Of a stretch of DNA of 64,000 nt, positions 34,324 through 46,910 are shown piece after piece. How positions within the stretch are numbered: the first letter of the stretch is position 1; every line of letters starts with the position of its first letter. The stretch comes from Bactrocera neohumeralis (Eukaryota > Arthropoda > Insecta > Diptera > Tephritidae): contig NC_065921.1 in assembly GCF_024586455.1 (NCBI RefSeq), positions 47,018,574 to 47,082,573 on the forward strand. Reading direction: 5' to 3'. The position numbers were made by a program, and so were the translations under genes. The notes under the pieces are model-generated. The model was not told the origin of the DNA and did not search any database. It saw only the letters and a list, made by a program, of their open reading frames with translations.

Positions 34324-35323
34324 TATACTCTCGCAACAATGTTGCTAAGGAGAGTATTATAGTTTTGTTCACATAACGGTTGTTTGTAAGTCCTAAAACT
34401 AAAAGAGTCAGATATAGGGTTATGTATACCAAAGTGATCAGGGCGACGAGTAGAGTCGAAATCCGGATGTCTGTCTGTCCGTCCGTCCGTCCGTGCAAGC
34501 TGTAACTTGAGTAAAAATTGAGATATCATGATGAAACTTGGTACACGTATTCCTTGGCTCCATAAGAAGGTTAAGTTCGAAGATGGGCAAAATCGGCACA
34601 CTGCCACGCCCACAAAATGGCGGAAACCGAAAAGCTATAAAGTGTCATAACTAAGCCATAAATAAAGATATTAAAGTGAAATTTGGCACAAAGAATCGCA
34701 TTAGGGAGGGGCATATTTGGACGCAATTTTTTTGGAAAAGTGGGCGTGGCCCCGCCCCCTACTAAGTTTTTTGTACATATCTCATACAGTTCAAAAATGG
34801 AAGAAATCGGATAATAATCACGCCCATCTCCCATACAAAGGTTTTGTTGAAAATCACTAAAAGTGCGTTAACCGACTAACAAAAAACGTCAGAAACACTA
34901 AATTTTACGGAAGAAATTGCAGAAGGAAGCTGCACCCAGGCTTTTTTTTTAAATTGAAAATGGGCGTGGCCTCGCCCACTTATGGACCAAAAACCATATC
35001 TCAGGAACTACCAGACCGATTTCAATGAAATTCGGTATATAATATTTTCTTAACACCCTGATGATATGTACGAAATATGTGAAATCGGTTCATAACCACG
35101 CCTTCTTCCAATATAACGCTATTTTGAATTCCATCTGATGCCTTTTCTGTATAATACGAGTATATACATTAGGAACCAATGATGATAGCGAAATAAAACT
35201 TAAAAAAAATACGGTATTTGAAAAATATGTAAATGACGTATAATGAAATCTCGATTATCACTTTATCATGCGAGAGTATAAAATGTTCGGTGACACCCGA
35301 ACTTAGCCCTTCCTTACTTGTTT
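34324..35323 (+). mobile_element. Dispersed repeat family, copy A (complete)
   Basis: A 1.0-kb non-coding element. It begins TATACTCTCGCA (34324), has the inverse TGCGAGAGTATA at 35269-35280, and ends with a 43-bp tail closing CCCTTCCTTACTTGTTT. The interior holds a TGTCTG/TCCG tetranucleotide run (about 34468-34494) and several GGGCGTGG / CCACGCCC boxes. Copies B (47581-59820, interrupted) and C (62552-63552) are very similar, so the family has been recently active or recently spread. No transposase is encoded, so it is non-autonomous. Confidence 0.85.
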
Positions 35324-36150
35324 ATAAATGTTTTTATCCACTGGCTATTGATCTTGGTAGTATTTACTGTTGCGTTCAACGTTTAATTGAAATACGATTG
35401 GCGGTGTAATTGACCTCAGTCAAATTGTCCGCCACTACTGTGGATGTAAGTATGTGTGTGCGCAACCGCACTCCAGTGTCAGCCGATAATAGCCAATAAT
35501 ATTAAAGTGGAGGCACACTTAATTTCCGCCCGCATTTACTCATAACAAGAATGATAATTTATAAATGCTTAATTTATTTATAGTTGTGAAATAATAATTG
35601 GCTTATTAAAGATTTCAATGAAATTGTAAGTCTTTAGTCGAACAGCGTAGACCAATGGCAAGAAATAATAAATGTTAACTTCCAAATGAAGATTAAATGC
35701 TTCTGAGAAATGTTCATTAACGCGAATAATATTGCGAACTGATGTCTTCAGGCTGCTTTTGCCATGGCGAGCGAATTTTTCAAGTGTCACGTTCTACCAA
35801 TTTGTTTTGTTGCGACCGATGTTTGCTATCGAAGATTTCCACAATTGTAATTAGTAACACGTGTGGGTTATTGGAAAGATGAAGGGTTGGAATATAAACC
35901 ACTTCTTTAATTTACGTTAATCAATTGATGACAATTCAGTGGAATTTAAAGGAATTTAAATCTTATCAGTGATATTTACATACAAAATGACCGATCGAAC
36001 TTAAGTCCTTGTACGGAAAAATATTTTAATTGCCACGATATATTCACACAATTTAATATGAATTAATATCTAGGACAATTCTTATGTATAAGAAATATTC
36101 CTCTGAATGGTATTATAGCTTCGATAGAACCGAAGTTAACAGGTTTTCTA
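35324..36150. other. No gene recognised
   Basis: No coding sequence of note. A 70-codon minus frame at 35578-35790 has no motif. Confidence 0.4.
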
Positions 36151-36913
36151 TCTTTTTAAACTTTTGTCACATGTAGGTACAGAGTAACGATTGTGTATAC
36201 CATATCACCTAAAACTAAGCGAAACAGATATTGGACAATACATATAAAAGTTAGGATGACGAGACGAGTTGAAATCCGAGTGAAAAGTGCGATAAATCAA
36301 TGAGTAGATACGCCAGAGACATTACGTTTTGCCCCCGATATGATATGATAGACTTTTATGGAACGGAGGTCAACATTTTACGCTGGGCGGTGGCCACTTT
36401 TAGATGAAAACGCATATCTCTAGACCCTCCAGACCTATTTTAAACCAAATTGGGCATGTGGAATTCTTCTGACATTTTTATTTCATAGTACGAAAATGGG
36501 CGAAACCAGACTACAGATACGCCTACTATAACACAATTTTAAATTCCATCTGATTTTTTCGGATTTGATTGTGTGAGATATATAACTAAAATACAGAGAG
36601 AATGGGTTGAATCTTGTAAGTACTCCTTTAGCACTCGTATACCTATTCTAAAGATTTTCTTACTTCCGGGTGAAATTACATTGAATATAACAGCTAATAT
36701 GTGATTTATCTTAATAAAATTGAGAGAACGTGCTATTCTTTTAACGGTGCATATTTGAGGTTATAATGAATAAATTCGGATGAAAAATCGCCCTAAACCC
36801 CATATACATAACTAACAGGATTTATGTACCTGAAAGTACTACTTCCCTCTCCTTGCAAGTTGAAAGAGTATGAAATGTTCGGTTTACTTTTACTTAGCTT
36901 TTCCTTACTTGTT
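36150..36913 (+). repeat. Decayed dispersed repeat copy
   Basis: Old relative of copy A, with CACCTAAAACTAAGCGAAACAG near its start, GGGCGGTGGCCACTTTTA in the middle, and an AAATGTTCGG ... TTTCCTTACTTGTTA end. Confidence 0.5.
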
Positions 36914-37199
36914 AATAAATTGAGGTCGTCTATCTCTAGCTATGCCACTGTGTTCACTCAAACTCATTTTCTTGATAAAGAAAGAAGATTGACGTGTAAC
37001 TAGAACTTAAAGTTGTGTAGTCCAACTTTATAAAAAGAATTTTTTTGAAACTCACTTAGAAACCATAAAAAAGCGGCTTATCTTAAAAAAAATCATTTAC
37101 AAGAGTTTAAGAATAGAAGAATTTGTTTACATAGAAATTATTAAGCATATCCACAAACATACGTGTGAGTCGACAAAACTATGAGGAATAGTGGCGATC

Positions 37200-37905
37200 T
37201 GCTCAATCCTAAGAATGCTGCTTGCCTCAAATTTAGTATTTCTAGTCAAATTTTGTCACCGAAATCGTTCGCATGTTGGAAAGGACATGCTGTGCTTCAG
37301 TTTAATCAAAAACACAGGCCTACGAGTAGTAAAAGGCCTTCAAAGACGGTCGAGAGATCGTTGAAGACATGCTTAGTTCTGGACGAGAAGTGAAGGATAT
37401 GTGGCTTGATACTTTGGTTATGAAACGCGATCTTGCTCGAGCCGTCCCTATAAAGCTGAATTTTTTTCAAAAAGAGTACAAACGAGTAGACAGTAACATG
37501 TTCAAGGGGAGCATTATAACTGCCGATAAGCTATGTGTTTATGAGTTTGAGATGCAAACAATCACCACCCAAAAGGCGCACACAAATCAATTTGATGCTC
37601 ATTGTTTTTTCGATATTTGTTGTTTTGTGCATCATAAATTTGTTAAGGAATGACAGATAGTCAAATGGAGTTTTATTTGACAAAAACTGCCGGCATTGTG
37701 AAAAAACAATTAATGGATTTTGCAAGAAGATAATGCACCATCGCATCGAGCCGCGATTGTGACTGAAGTTAAAGTGAAAAAAGCAATGACTGCCGCTCCG
37801 TGGAACCCGTTTTTAGTCAATTGAAGCGATAAAACAAAACTCGTGCTATAAAAAGCGTTTCGGGAACTGGAAAAATCGTTAGCATAAGTCATCATGTCTG
37901 TTGGA
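37200..37905 (+). pseudogene. Decayed mariner transposase
   Basis: Shifted frames carry recognisable mariner pieces in the right order. These are a RPTSSKRPSKTVE-like HTH-linker segment (near 37316), a GDE-TW region now reading IITADKLCVYEFE (near 37514), FFDICCFVHHKFV (37605-37644, second Asp) and DNAPSHRAAIVTE (near 37728, where a DDD-type mariner has its third-Asp region nearby). Many stops and frameshifts; no TIRs identified. An old Mos1/irritans-type copy is likely. Confidence 0.7.
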
Positions 37906-40900
37906 GATTAATTTTATGGCGACAAAATAAATACTTTGGGATACTTTTTGTCACAATGTGTACCACATGTATCGTATATCTCTTAAAATAGTTTTTATGC
38001 TTACACTATTTGCTTTCCTCTTTCGTGAAGTTTTCCAACACTACTTGCAATCGCGTGTAAATGCCTGAAATATCTGTTGGTTGAATCTCCTTTGCAATCC
38101 AAAGCATTCTGGAGAATAGTATTTTGAAGACAACTTTTTGATCTAGAAAGATATGCATTTTATATAAATGTGAGTTTGTTTAATGTATTTATATACACTT
38201 TTTGAATTTAATTAAAAACTTAAACAATTTAAAAGCGTTAAATTGTTTTTGTAATTCTATTACACTGCACTTCCACTGGGCTATGAATTTTATATGATAT
38301 TAAATTTATGAACATATGGAATTTTAAATGTATATATGGGTATGTATAGTATATATACATATACTCGTAAGAATATGTTTTCTCATGTCACGTACACTCT
38401 CATGCATATAAGAATGTATATTTTTAAGAACTTTTGAAAATTGCTTTTGCAAAATATAAAATTCAATTTTCGAAACCTTAAGCACAGAGCTTTGACAAAG
38501 TAAGGAATGTAGTTATTAAGTGTGCAGTTTCTATTTCATATATTGACATACGTACATACTATAATATTTATACTTTATTATTATATTTAGTGGCGTAAGG
38601 AGCTTTTCCACGGATGCATCCAAGCTCAAGTGAAAGGTTACGTAGAGTCAAGCAGCAGTGGCAGTTATTAAGAGAGCAGCAGATGTACTTCTCCGAAATG
38701 CGGCATCTTTTAGGGAGTTATGCATCCACTCCGACATTGAGCTCAAAGCTAGATAAGGAGTGTTTGACCTCACTACCGATAACAATAAGTTGCTTCCAAA
38801 TTAAACTTGTCGGGTTGTGTGATAGACTTTTTTCTATAAAATCGCGTATGCGGAAAATGTTTTACGGATCATTCTAAATAATTTTGCTTAAAAAATTTGT
38901 GACTAGAAACCAATTTTAGACGCAGAGTCTCTTAAGCGAATTTGTTCGAAATGAACCTAAGAAGATTTCCTGAACACGCGATTATTCCATTTTTTTTTTG
39001 GCTTCTGAGAAACGATCAGCTCTCCTGGTCACCACAAAATCGTAGGTTATTGCATAGTATTGTGGAGTTGCAAAAACTTATGGACCCAAAGTGGAACGTA
39101 AAACTCTAAGCTAGACTCACATCGCTACAATAATAGGCTTACTAACTGTACATTGCTCCATTGGCACTTACGTGGTAATGCTAAAGATTGTCAAAGGAAG
39201 ATCATCTAAACACTTCCTCCTCCACTTTTCAGCTTTCACCAGACTAAGACTAAGGTTGGAGCATTTTGTCGATATGTGACGATGGATTTGGTTCGGGGCA
39301 TCATAACGATTTACCTCTCCAAGTAAAATTAATCGTGGCTTCATGAGAAATCAGCATATTTATCTAAGCTAATCTAGCCTTTATATTTCCGTATTTTTAA
39401 ATTTTGTATATCATAAATGGTCATGGACTCAAATCTAAAATAATTTGAGTCCTCGTTGCAACCTTTTCTCAGGCAATCTTCCCATCACAAAAAGAGGCAG
39501 TGCATTTGCATTTCTCACTAAAATTATTGTGTTGGTGGATTATTGTTTAGCTGTTATGTGCCAAATTAATATATTCTTTCCCAAATAAGAAATTAAAACA
39601 TTAGTTAAATTATAAAATAAAATCTAGTATTACCCCAAAGGCGCTATAAATTCTAACCGCATATGAAACTGAGAGTTGAAATTTCATTTAACAGAAATGA
39701 AAATATAATCAAAATGAAATAAAATAGTCACTGCAGTTGAGCAGATAAAAGTAAATGGAGAAAAGTGGCAATAAATTGGCACATCAGCGTGCGCTTGGAG
39801 ATAATATTGTAAACCAGTGACATTTGAGCCGAAGTGTAACGCAATATTTTTTATCCAAGTGTACTTTGTTGCTTTTCATTCGATATACTTGTATATTTAT
39901 ATACTTGTATGTAGATACCAAATAAAAATATTGTCCTATATAAATTTAAGTATAATAAGATAGTTTTATTAGCATAACATTATTGATAGTTTTGATAAGA
40001 TATACATACTTATCCCTTTGTATGTCAACTCTATCCTGTAGTATACTATCTAACTGAACGATCTCGTAATCTACAGTAGACGCACTACTCCAATTTTCAA
40101 GAGATCTTTCTCAAGAATAAGAAAACACCATTGGCTCCCCAATATAAAGCCAAAAAAATGGATTTTACAATCAGCTTTCAGTCGATGATATTTTTGTCGC
40201 TTTGATTTCGCTCATTGTATGGAACGAGCAAAACAAATGCGACAACTTGTGTCGGACAATTTTTTGCATATTCTCTTACACAACATTCTCATAGTCTTGT
40301 ACGTATCATTTACGTGATGCACAGAAACTTTTGAATTACCTAATCTTTATCATTATTCACCCTTTTCAAAACAAATTCTATTTTATTTTTATTTTTCATA
40401 TTTTATACAATAAAAAAATATTAAAAAATTTGAAATTTCCGAAAAGAATTTCTGAATGAATGAAATGCGTAGCCGCGAACAATTATGATCAAGAACACCC
40501 ACCGTCATGCCTTCATTTTACCACGACGTCCGCTCACCTACAAAAACTGGGTTGGGTCTAAGAAACAACCAGCAACCCTTTCCTGTTTATGTACTGGTAT
40601 GTTCCCTCACAACCTTGCGAAATATAGCTATTACTTTCTTTTGAAGTGTTCGCATATGGCGAAAGTACTTTCTGTAAAACTTGTTACTAATTTTCATCAG
40701 AATTACTCTCCTGTGGGTGCATTTTACGAAATTAATTCATCAACTAAAGGTATGAGTAAAAGAGCTCCGCTGCTGACCGCATCCATTATTATCGCAATAT
40801 GTCTGCTAACTCCTCCATTACTTCTCACATTTTTATACTGCCATAGAGTTGGTGACCTCTAGGTTCGTATCATTTCACCCATTCTTTTCTCTTGCACGTT

Positions 40901-42028
40901 TCTACTCAATTTTGTTTATCGTATTACTCTGCTTTCGGTCCTCCGCAATTTATTAGTTGTTAGTTGTAGTAGTTAGGCGTGAACGCCGGTTATTATGGTG
41001 TACCACATAGTAAATAGCGACAAACACCCACACACACACCCATAAACAAACACGCGCAAGTATATACACACGACCGCAGTTGGTTTAACGGCATTCAGCT
41101 GCTCCACCCAAATGATAACAACAAAAAATTAAACAGACAATTCTGACAGGCTAGCAAAGTTACAAGATCGGCAAGGTTGAAAACTATTTACAACAACAGC
41201 AATTAAATATATTCCAGAAGAATGGCAACACTAAACATTGTTGCTGACTGAGCTGGATATATACATAAGTACTTGTATGTATGTGTATGTACCAGCATAT
41301 TGTTTTTGTTTTAATTTCAGTGTGTGCATATTTTTTTCTAATTGCCTGTTGTTTTGCTCTTGCAATTGTCTGTCCTCAAGTTTCACGCAGTTTTTCATCA
41401 AAATATTTCTATTATTTTTGATTTGCTGCTTTCGTAAAGCGATTAATTGCAAATGTGAAACGACTGCTTGGGGACAAAAAGTCTCGTTAATATTTGCATA
41501 TACAAAAAACCGTCTTTAAAAGCCGCAAGTGGCCGAAAGGGGGTGCGTTTATGAGAAAGGAGTAGTTGAAGTGAAAGTGTCGCTTTTGCTTTCACTTTTT
41601 TCATTCTCGCCTCTTACTTACCATGAAATATACTTTCAGCTTTCTCACGTCCTTTGTGTCGTCCGCGGCGACGCTTTAAACTGAATTTGCTGTCGCGTAT
41701 TTTTTGTTAAACCGGAAAGTAATTTGCGGAAATGTCTCTAAGCGGATGCGTCGACTGTCGCGTAGTTCGGGTATGCATATACGACGTGTTGCTTCAGTCT
41801 CATATGTGAGTGTAAGTTTGTCTGAACAGATAGTGAAAAATAACTTATAAAAATTTAAAGATCAAAGAAAATAAAAATTAAATTGAAAATGTGAAAGCAA
41901 CAATCTAGTAGGAAAACATCCGAGAAAAATAAATAAAAACAGTAATATTGCCGTAAAATTCATTAAAAAAACATAAATTTTTAATGACTGAATTTTAAAA
42001 TGTTTATTATCTAATGATTATGCACATA
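37906..42028. other. Largely gene-free stretch
   Basis: AT-rich with TATA/CATA microsatellite-like runs (38330-38370, 39890-39915, 41250-41300) and a CA-rich run near 41030. Three frames of 87 (38614), 125 (40485) and 93 (41238) codons show no domain. The 40485 frame has a hydrophobic segment near its C-terminus but no signal peptide or homology I can name. The G+C-richer stretch 41520-41830 with a TCAGTC initiator-like motif (41799) could hold a host promoter; this is weak. Confidence 0.35.
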
Positions 42029-42030
42029 TA

Positions 42031-42996
42031 TCGGGTGATTTTTTAAGAGCTTGATAACTTTTTTAAAAAAAAACGCATAAAATTTGCAAAATCTCATCGG
42101 TTCTTTATTTGAAACGTTAGATTGGTTCATGACATTTACTTTTTGAAGATAATTTCATTTAAATGTTGACCGCGGCTGCGTCTTAGGTGGTCCATTCGGA
42201 AAGTCCAATTTTGGGCAACTTTTTCGAGCATTTCGGCCGGAATAGCCCGAATTTCTTCGGAAATGTTGTCTTCCAAAGCTGGAATAGTTGCTGGCTTATT
42301 TCTGTAGACTTTAGACTTGACGTAGCCCCACAAAAAATAGTCTAAAGGCGTTAAATCGCATGATCTTGGTGGCCAACTTACGGGTCCATTTCTTGAGATG
42401 AAATGTTCTCCGAAGTTTTCCCTCAAAATGGCCATAGAATCAAGCTGTGTGGCATGTAGCGCCATCTTGTTGAAACCACATGTCAACCAAGTTCAGTTCT
42501 TCCATTTTTGGCAACAAAAAGTTTGTTAGCATCTTGGTTGACATGTGGTTTCAACAAGATGGCGCTACATGCCACACAGCTCGCGATTCTATGGCCATTT
42601 TGAGGGAAAACTTCGGAGAACAATTCATCTCAAGAAATGGACCCGTAAGTTGGCCACCAAGATCATGCGATTTAACGCCTTTAGACTATTTTTTGTGGGG
42701 CTACGTCAAGTCTAAAGTCTACAGAAATAAGCCAGCAACTATTCCAGCTTTGGAAGACAACATTTCCGAAGAAATTCGGGCTATTCCGGCCGAAATGCTC
42801 GAAAAAGTTGCCCAAAATTGGACTTTCCGAATGGACCACCTAAGACGCAGCCGCGGTCAACATTTAAATGAAATTATCTTCAAAAAGTAAATGTCATGAA
42901 CCAATCTAACGTTTCAAATAAAGAACCGATGAGATTTTGCAAATTTTATGCGTTTTTTTTTAAAAAAAGTTATCAAGCTCTTAAAAAATCACCCGA
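42031..42996. mobile_element. Palindromic mariner-like derivative
   Basis: Two head-to-head copies of the 3' part of a mariner-like transposon (left arm 42031-42491 minus, right arm 42533-42996 plus) with a 41-bp centre. Both outer ends are the same terminus, TCGGGTGATTTTTTAAGAGC, flanked by TA. Each arm encodes the transposase C-terminal half. A WFQQDGATCH segment and a DLTPLDYFLWGYVKSKVY segment carry the last two catalytic acidic positions. The left arm has a 3-bp deletion (in ..GCGAG..). No N-terminal DNA-binding domain remains. Confidence 0.9.
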
Positions 42997-42998
42997 TA

Positions 42999-43680
42999 AT
43001 TCTTTTTCAAAAACAAAGCCAACATGCAATTACAGAACACCGTGAAGAAATCGAAATAAACTCAAATAAATGTAAAAACCGCTTTGTATCTTTCATTGTA
43101 TAAATTTCAACGTTGAAATCAACCTAATTAAGGGGTTACATGGATTTAATCAAGCAAACAAACGGCATATTTTTAATATTTTTTTTTCGAATAGAAACAA
43201 ACATTATTTTTACAATTTTTTAATGTTCAAAAGATACATATTTTACAAAGACTAACTGAAATTTTCAAAGGCAAGTGTTCAAAACTCAGTCATTACGACA
43301 TCATTTCCTTCTTAGAGTGCACTTGTCAATCATCTGAAATAAAAATAAAAAATACGTACTTTAATCAAAAGCATACTGAACTGAGTCTAATAAAATATAA
43401 TAAAAGTTTAATTTCGGCTGACGTTTTCACAAAAAATTAAAATTTTGCTGAAATTGTCTCGACTTTTTTTACTTTTAAACGATTGATTTAAAAAAAAACT
43501 CCTTCATTCAACACCTTATAAATTATAGCTCGAAGACCTAAAATTTCATTAGCGGCCTTTACACGGTCACACATGCTCGCGAACATGGCATGATGCAAAA
43601 GTTTGACGTTTTCGTTTACACGGTCATTAGGCCGGGTCGATTTGTGGGGAGGCAAAAGAATCGTCCATTGCTCTATGAAA
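42999..43680. other. No gene recognised
   Basis: AT-rich. The segment near 43632-43680 may be the diverged outermost tip of the left TIR of the nest 2 transposon (it contains GGGTCGATTTGTGGGGAGGC). Confidence 0.4.
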
Positions 43681-44011
43681 ATCATATTCTAGGGATCAAA
43701 ATAAGATACTTTGCCGAAGGAACCATACCTCTGAAACGAATTTTGATGTCCCCCAATTTGGGTCGAACTTTTGGGTAGGGGCAAATTTTGAAAAATCCCA
43801 CTTTGACCCATTTAGAGTGCTCCAATCGAGTCCAAATGCATGACCAACCCCACTAACTTTGGATGGCCGATCCACCCATGCCAGTGGCACACCCCTTGGA
43901 ACTCCCCTGGGGGGTTCCCCATACAATCATTTCAAAAAATCACCATTTTTGGTGATTTACATGAAAAAATCAGCTAAATTGCTATGTTTTTTCTTTATTT
44001 TTATTTATTTA
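43681..44011 (+). repeat. Left TIR (outer part) of the nest 2 transposon
   Basis: Reverse complement of 61501-61826 with scattered substitutions. It continues at 46467-46546 after the Helitron. Confidence 0.9.
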
Positions 44012-46466
44012 CTAGCTGACCCCGCAGCCGTTGCCCTGCGTGAAATTATGTGTTTTGAAATGAAAAAAAGTTGAAATTATATTCTGTCGAAAATGATTTA
44101 TTTACGATTTTTCTACATTTTTTTTATTTAGCGCAACTTAATAAACATAACTTTTTGATTTCTGTTCTGGTGCGTAAATATATAGAGAAGATGGGTTTCC
44201 AACTCGTCAACACACCACATATATGTATCTGGCCGTGTGAAAAACATAGCATTTCCCGATTTCCTTGTGTCCTGTTGATTGTCAACGCAAGGGCAATTTT
44301 CCCTGGAAATTGAAAACGTTTGAACTGAAATGGCTGTCCCTTGTATTCGATAACTACGTCATAATCATTCGGGTTCCATTACACAGTTTCGGCGCATGAA
44401 GATTGTGAAACATAATAATGACAGATCCATCTTTAAGACGCAAATCATGCTCGGGCAGGCTTGGTATGGTATTTGGAAATTCCACTGGATAATTTACGGT
44501 TTCGTCTTCCTTGTCAAGACGATCGATCGATTTATATGAGCGCAAACCTCCCGGAACTTGACTTTGAATCTTCCAGTTTAAATCATTAGCATCGGTAATT
44601 TTGGCAGCTAAAATTGCTCGTGCACTCAAGCTATCGCAGTTACGATAATTTGGCCAATGTTCGGATAAACATTCGTGATGAGTTCATCTTCCGTTGAAGT
44701 GAATTGACAAAAGGGAGGTGAAATTGATATCAAACCACTCGAAGTATCAACCGAAATTTGCCCATTTCCAATTCTTAGCGAATACAATGTAAAATGTCAT
44801 CGGCAATGTCATTTTTTCGTATCCCATAATTAACGCGAATTTAAAGGCTGATATGTCGAAATGGTCTTCGCAAAAAGAATGCGAACTTAAGTGGCATGCG
44901 AAGTACTATCGCATTGTCCTTCGTCTGTTTCCAGTGATTATCATGTTCCAGCAAATGCTACTGCTGGCATGCTTCTCAAAATGTTGCACACACTGTACCA
45001 TTCACAATACGCGATGACTTAAATGAAGTTGAACCGCGAGACGCAAAACAGTCGGAAAACTTTCATGAATTGCAAAAGTAAATATCCTACAAAGCGCTTT
45101 ATTGCAGTTCACATATCGACCCATTTGATACTGCTGATCTCATATCGTTCAAGGCCAATAACCGCCATGTTGCTTTCCTTGGTGACGTACTTGCAAACGT
45201 ATTTGATCGATTACACCAATCTGCAATATTTAACATTGACATGAGTTTTGAATGTGAATTAAACAAGAGGGGCGAATATGGTACGACCCATGTGTTGTCA
45301 ACTTCGATGTGTTGTTAACGTCGATATTCACGCTTCTAAATGCTAAATGTTCTGCCATTGTCGTCTGGTGAGTGACGCCGACACAGTTAATATCCATCAT
45401 TTCCCATTCCCGTTTCCGAAAGAAAAGCACATGAGTAGTGTTTCGTGCATTTATTGTCAAACATACAAACCAAAGTGGGATTGTAAGGTTCGCAAGGTCA
45501 ATGAATCATATTGGTTTTCACCACTTCGTATAATTCTGGATCTATCTCTGAATCAGGAATTTCCGCTGAAATGATTTCATCAATTTGATCTGGTGTAATC
45601 ACCATCCGCATCCAAAGAAGAATGTGTGCGTGCGGCAAACCTCTTTTTTGCTACTCAACAAAACACATTCAGCATCTAACAGCATCATATATACCATAGG
45701 TTGCTTCAAGATAAAGACCATCAAACATCGCAGCTATTGTTTAAAAGTCGTGCTGTGATATCGTTACGATCGCTAGCTGATTGACCGCGATCCATAATTC
45801 CGCACGTATGTCATCGCATTTTGGGAGTACTTCTTGCCTTTCTTTGGGCTGCCATACGTTGATGGCAAAAAGAACGCCGACCAATATTAGCGCCACCTCT
45901 TCGTGGCTTCGTAACAAATTTCAATCTGTAATTGATCACATCGTCTCAAACATACATAAAGTTTTCACTGAATAATTTTCAATAATTTTTCCTTTGGACA
46001 GCCGGAATAAAAAAGTAAGCGACCGCAATTGAACGATTCAAATAATTTACAAATCAAAATATTGAAAAACAAAACAATTAAAAATTGAAAAAAATGTGTA
46101 TGGAAAATGTTACTATTTGGAATTGTCCAATTTTCCGACTTCTCCTCATTAAAAGTATAAGGTATTTTGTTTCTAAACCTTTCCCGATCCACAACAAACA
46201 ACCTTTAAAAATTTTATTAAGATTGGTTCAACCGTTCTCTTAGTGTTACTAACAAACAAACATTCATATTTATTGTAACGTTTGTATGGGGAAGAGAAAA
46301 GGGCTGTTTTTAGGGGTTTTCCGGAAACTATTCGAATTTTTCTCGCCGTAAAAACCATCCTTGAACTTCAACAAACATTTAAGAAAAAGAATTGGCCAAA
46401 TCGGTTCAGGCGTTATTGAGTTATGCGCGTACATACATTTTTGCTATTCATTTTTATTTATATAGA
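44012..46466 (-). mobile_element. Helitron 3, complete ends, decayed coding
   Basis: On the minus strand it starts TCTATATAAATAAAAATG at 46466 after an A and ends GGTCAGCTAG at 44012 before a T. A hairpin stem CGCAG/CTGCG (44023-44027, 44036-44040) precedes the end. It contains a Rep HUH region with an intact LPHAHILLWM reading (HUH codons 45624-45632) and fragments of the helicase C-terminus (44354-44629: DLRLKDGSVIIMFHNLHAPKLCNGTR-like, in shortened form). The order is right, but most of Rep and the helicase core with Walker A are missing. Same family as the older part of 15610-22387. Confidence 0.85.
44354..45650 (-). pseudogene. Helitron 3 Rep-helicase remnants
   Basis: From 45650 down: RGLPHAHILLWM and the following ITPDQIDEIISAE, then frameshifted Cys/His and RR segments near 45350-45560. 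A short KYVTK-like Rep C-terminal trace lies near 45180. At 44354-44629 is the helicase C-terminal third (RAILAAKITDANDLNWKI, then GSVIIMFHNL, PKLCNGTR). Multiple stops, so it is not functional. Confidence 0.75.
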
Positions 46467-46547
46467 TTTATAATAATATCTAGTTTTTCTCTTAAGAAAT
46501 TTATTTAGTCAGAACATATGTAAATGAAAAAAATTAATTTAAGTGAT

Positions 46548-46685
46548 GATCTTAAACTAACAATAGACAATTGTGTTTGCCCTTGAGATCGCAAATGATC
46601 CTAAACTAACAATAGACAATTATGTTTGCCCTGAAGATCGCAAATGATCTTAAACTAACAATAGACAATTGTGTTTGCCCTTGAA
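46548..46685 (+). repeat. Three tandem copies of a 49-bp unit
   Basis: Units start GATCTTAAACTAACAATAG at 46548, 46597 and 46646; the third is shortened. They lie immediately inside the left TIR and upstream of the gene's TATA box, where transposase binding or enhancer repeats are often found. Confidence 0.85.
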
Positions 46686-46705
46686 AACACTTATGCTTAA
46701 GATAT

Positions 46706-46845
46706 GTGTACATACTGTCGGTATGTACAGTAGATTAGTGTTAAGATGTGTGTATGCACTCAGCATGTGGTGCATACATAAATTAGGATAAGGAATGCTA
46801 TAAATAAAGGAGCTCTGGGCAACCAGAGCTGAGTTCTATTTAACA
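46706..46845 (+). promoter_or_regulatory. Core promoter region of the nest 2 transposon gene
   Basis: TATAAATA at 46799-46806 stands about 105 bp before the ATG at 46911. Inverted repeats precede and follow it: TGTACATAC/GTATGTACA (46706-46728), GTATGCAC/GTGCATAC (46752-46778) and AGCTCTGG/CCAGAGCT (46811-46830). The last would fall at the expected transcription start. Confidence 0.55.
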
Positions 46846-46910
46846 ACCGAAACCCAACGCATCTTACTTTACAATTACCATTTCATTCTTATTACCTCAA
46901 AAAGTTTACA

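Noticed and set aside
34220..34834. Open frames such as MGDGRDYYPISS and MGVAVCRFCPSS, repeated at 47831 and 63042-63553
   Set aside because: They recur only because the 1-kb dispersed repeat recurs. They lie in different frames and on the strand opposite the tail end, with no domain and no consistent start.
38614..38877. 87-codon frame with a basic, Gln-rich helix-like start
   Set aside because: It could be a host exon, but I see no paired exon or motif that supports it.
40485..40862. 125-codon frame with a hydrophobic C-terminal segment
   Set aside because: No recognisable domain, no splice context, and a codon pattern like the surrounding AT-rich DNA. Kept only as a note in the gene-free region.
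41238..41519. Antisense pair of frames (93 codons plus, 73 codons minus)
   Set aside because: They are complementary shadows in a T- and TG-rich stretch, with no motif in either.
46548..46685. CRISPR-like array of 49-bp units
   Set aside because: Units are contiguous without spacers and lie in a eukaryotic transposon promoter. They are a simple tandem repeat.
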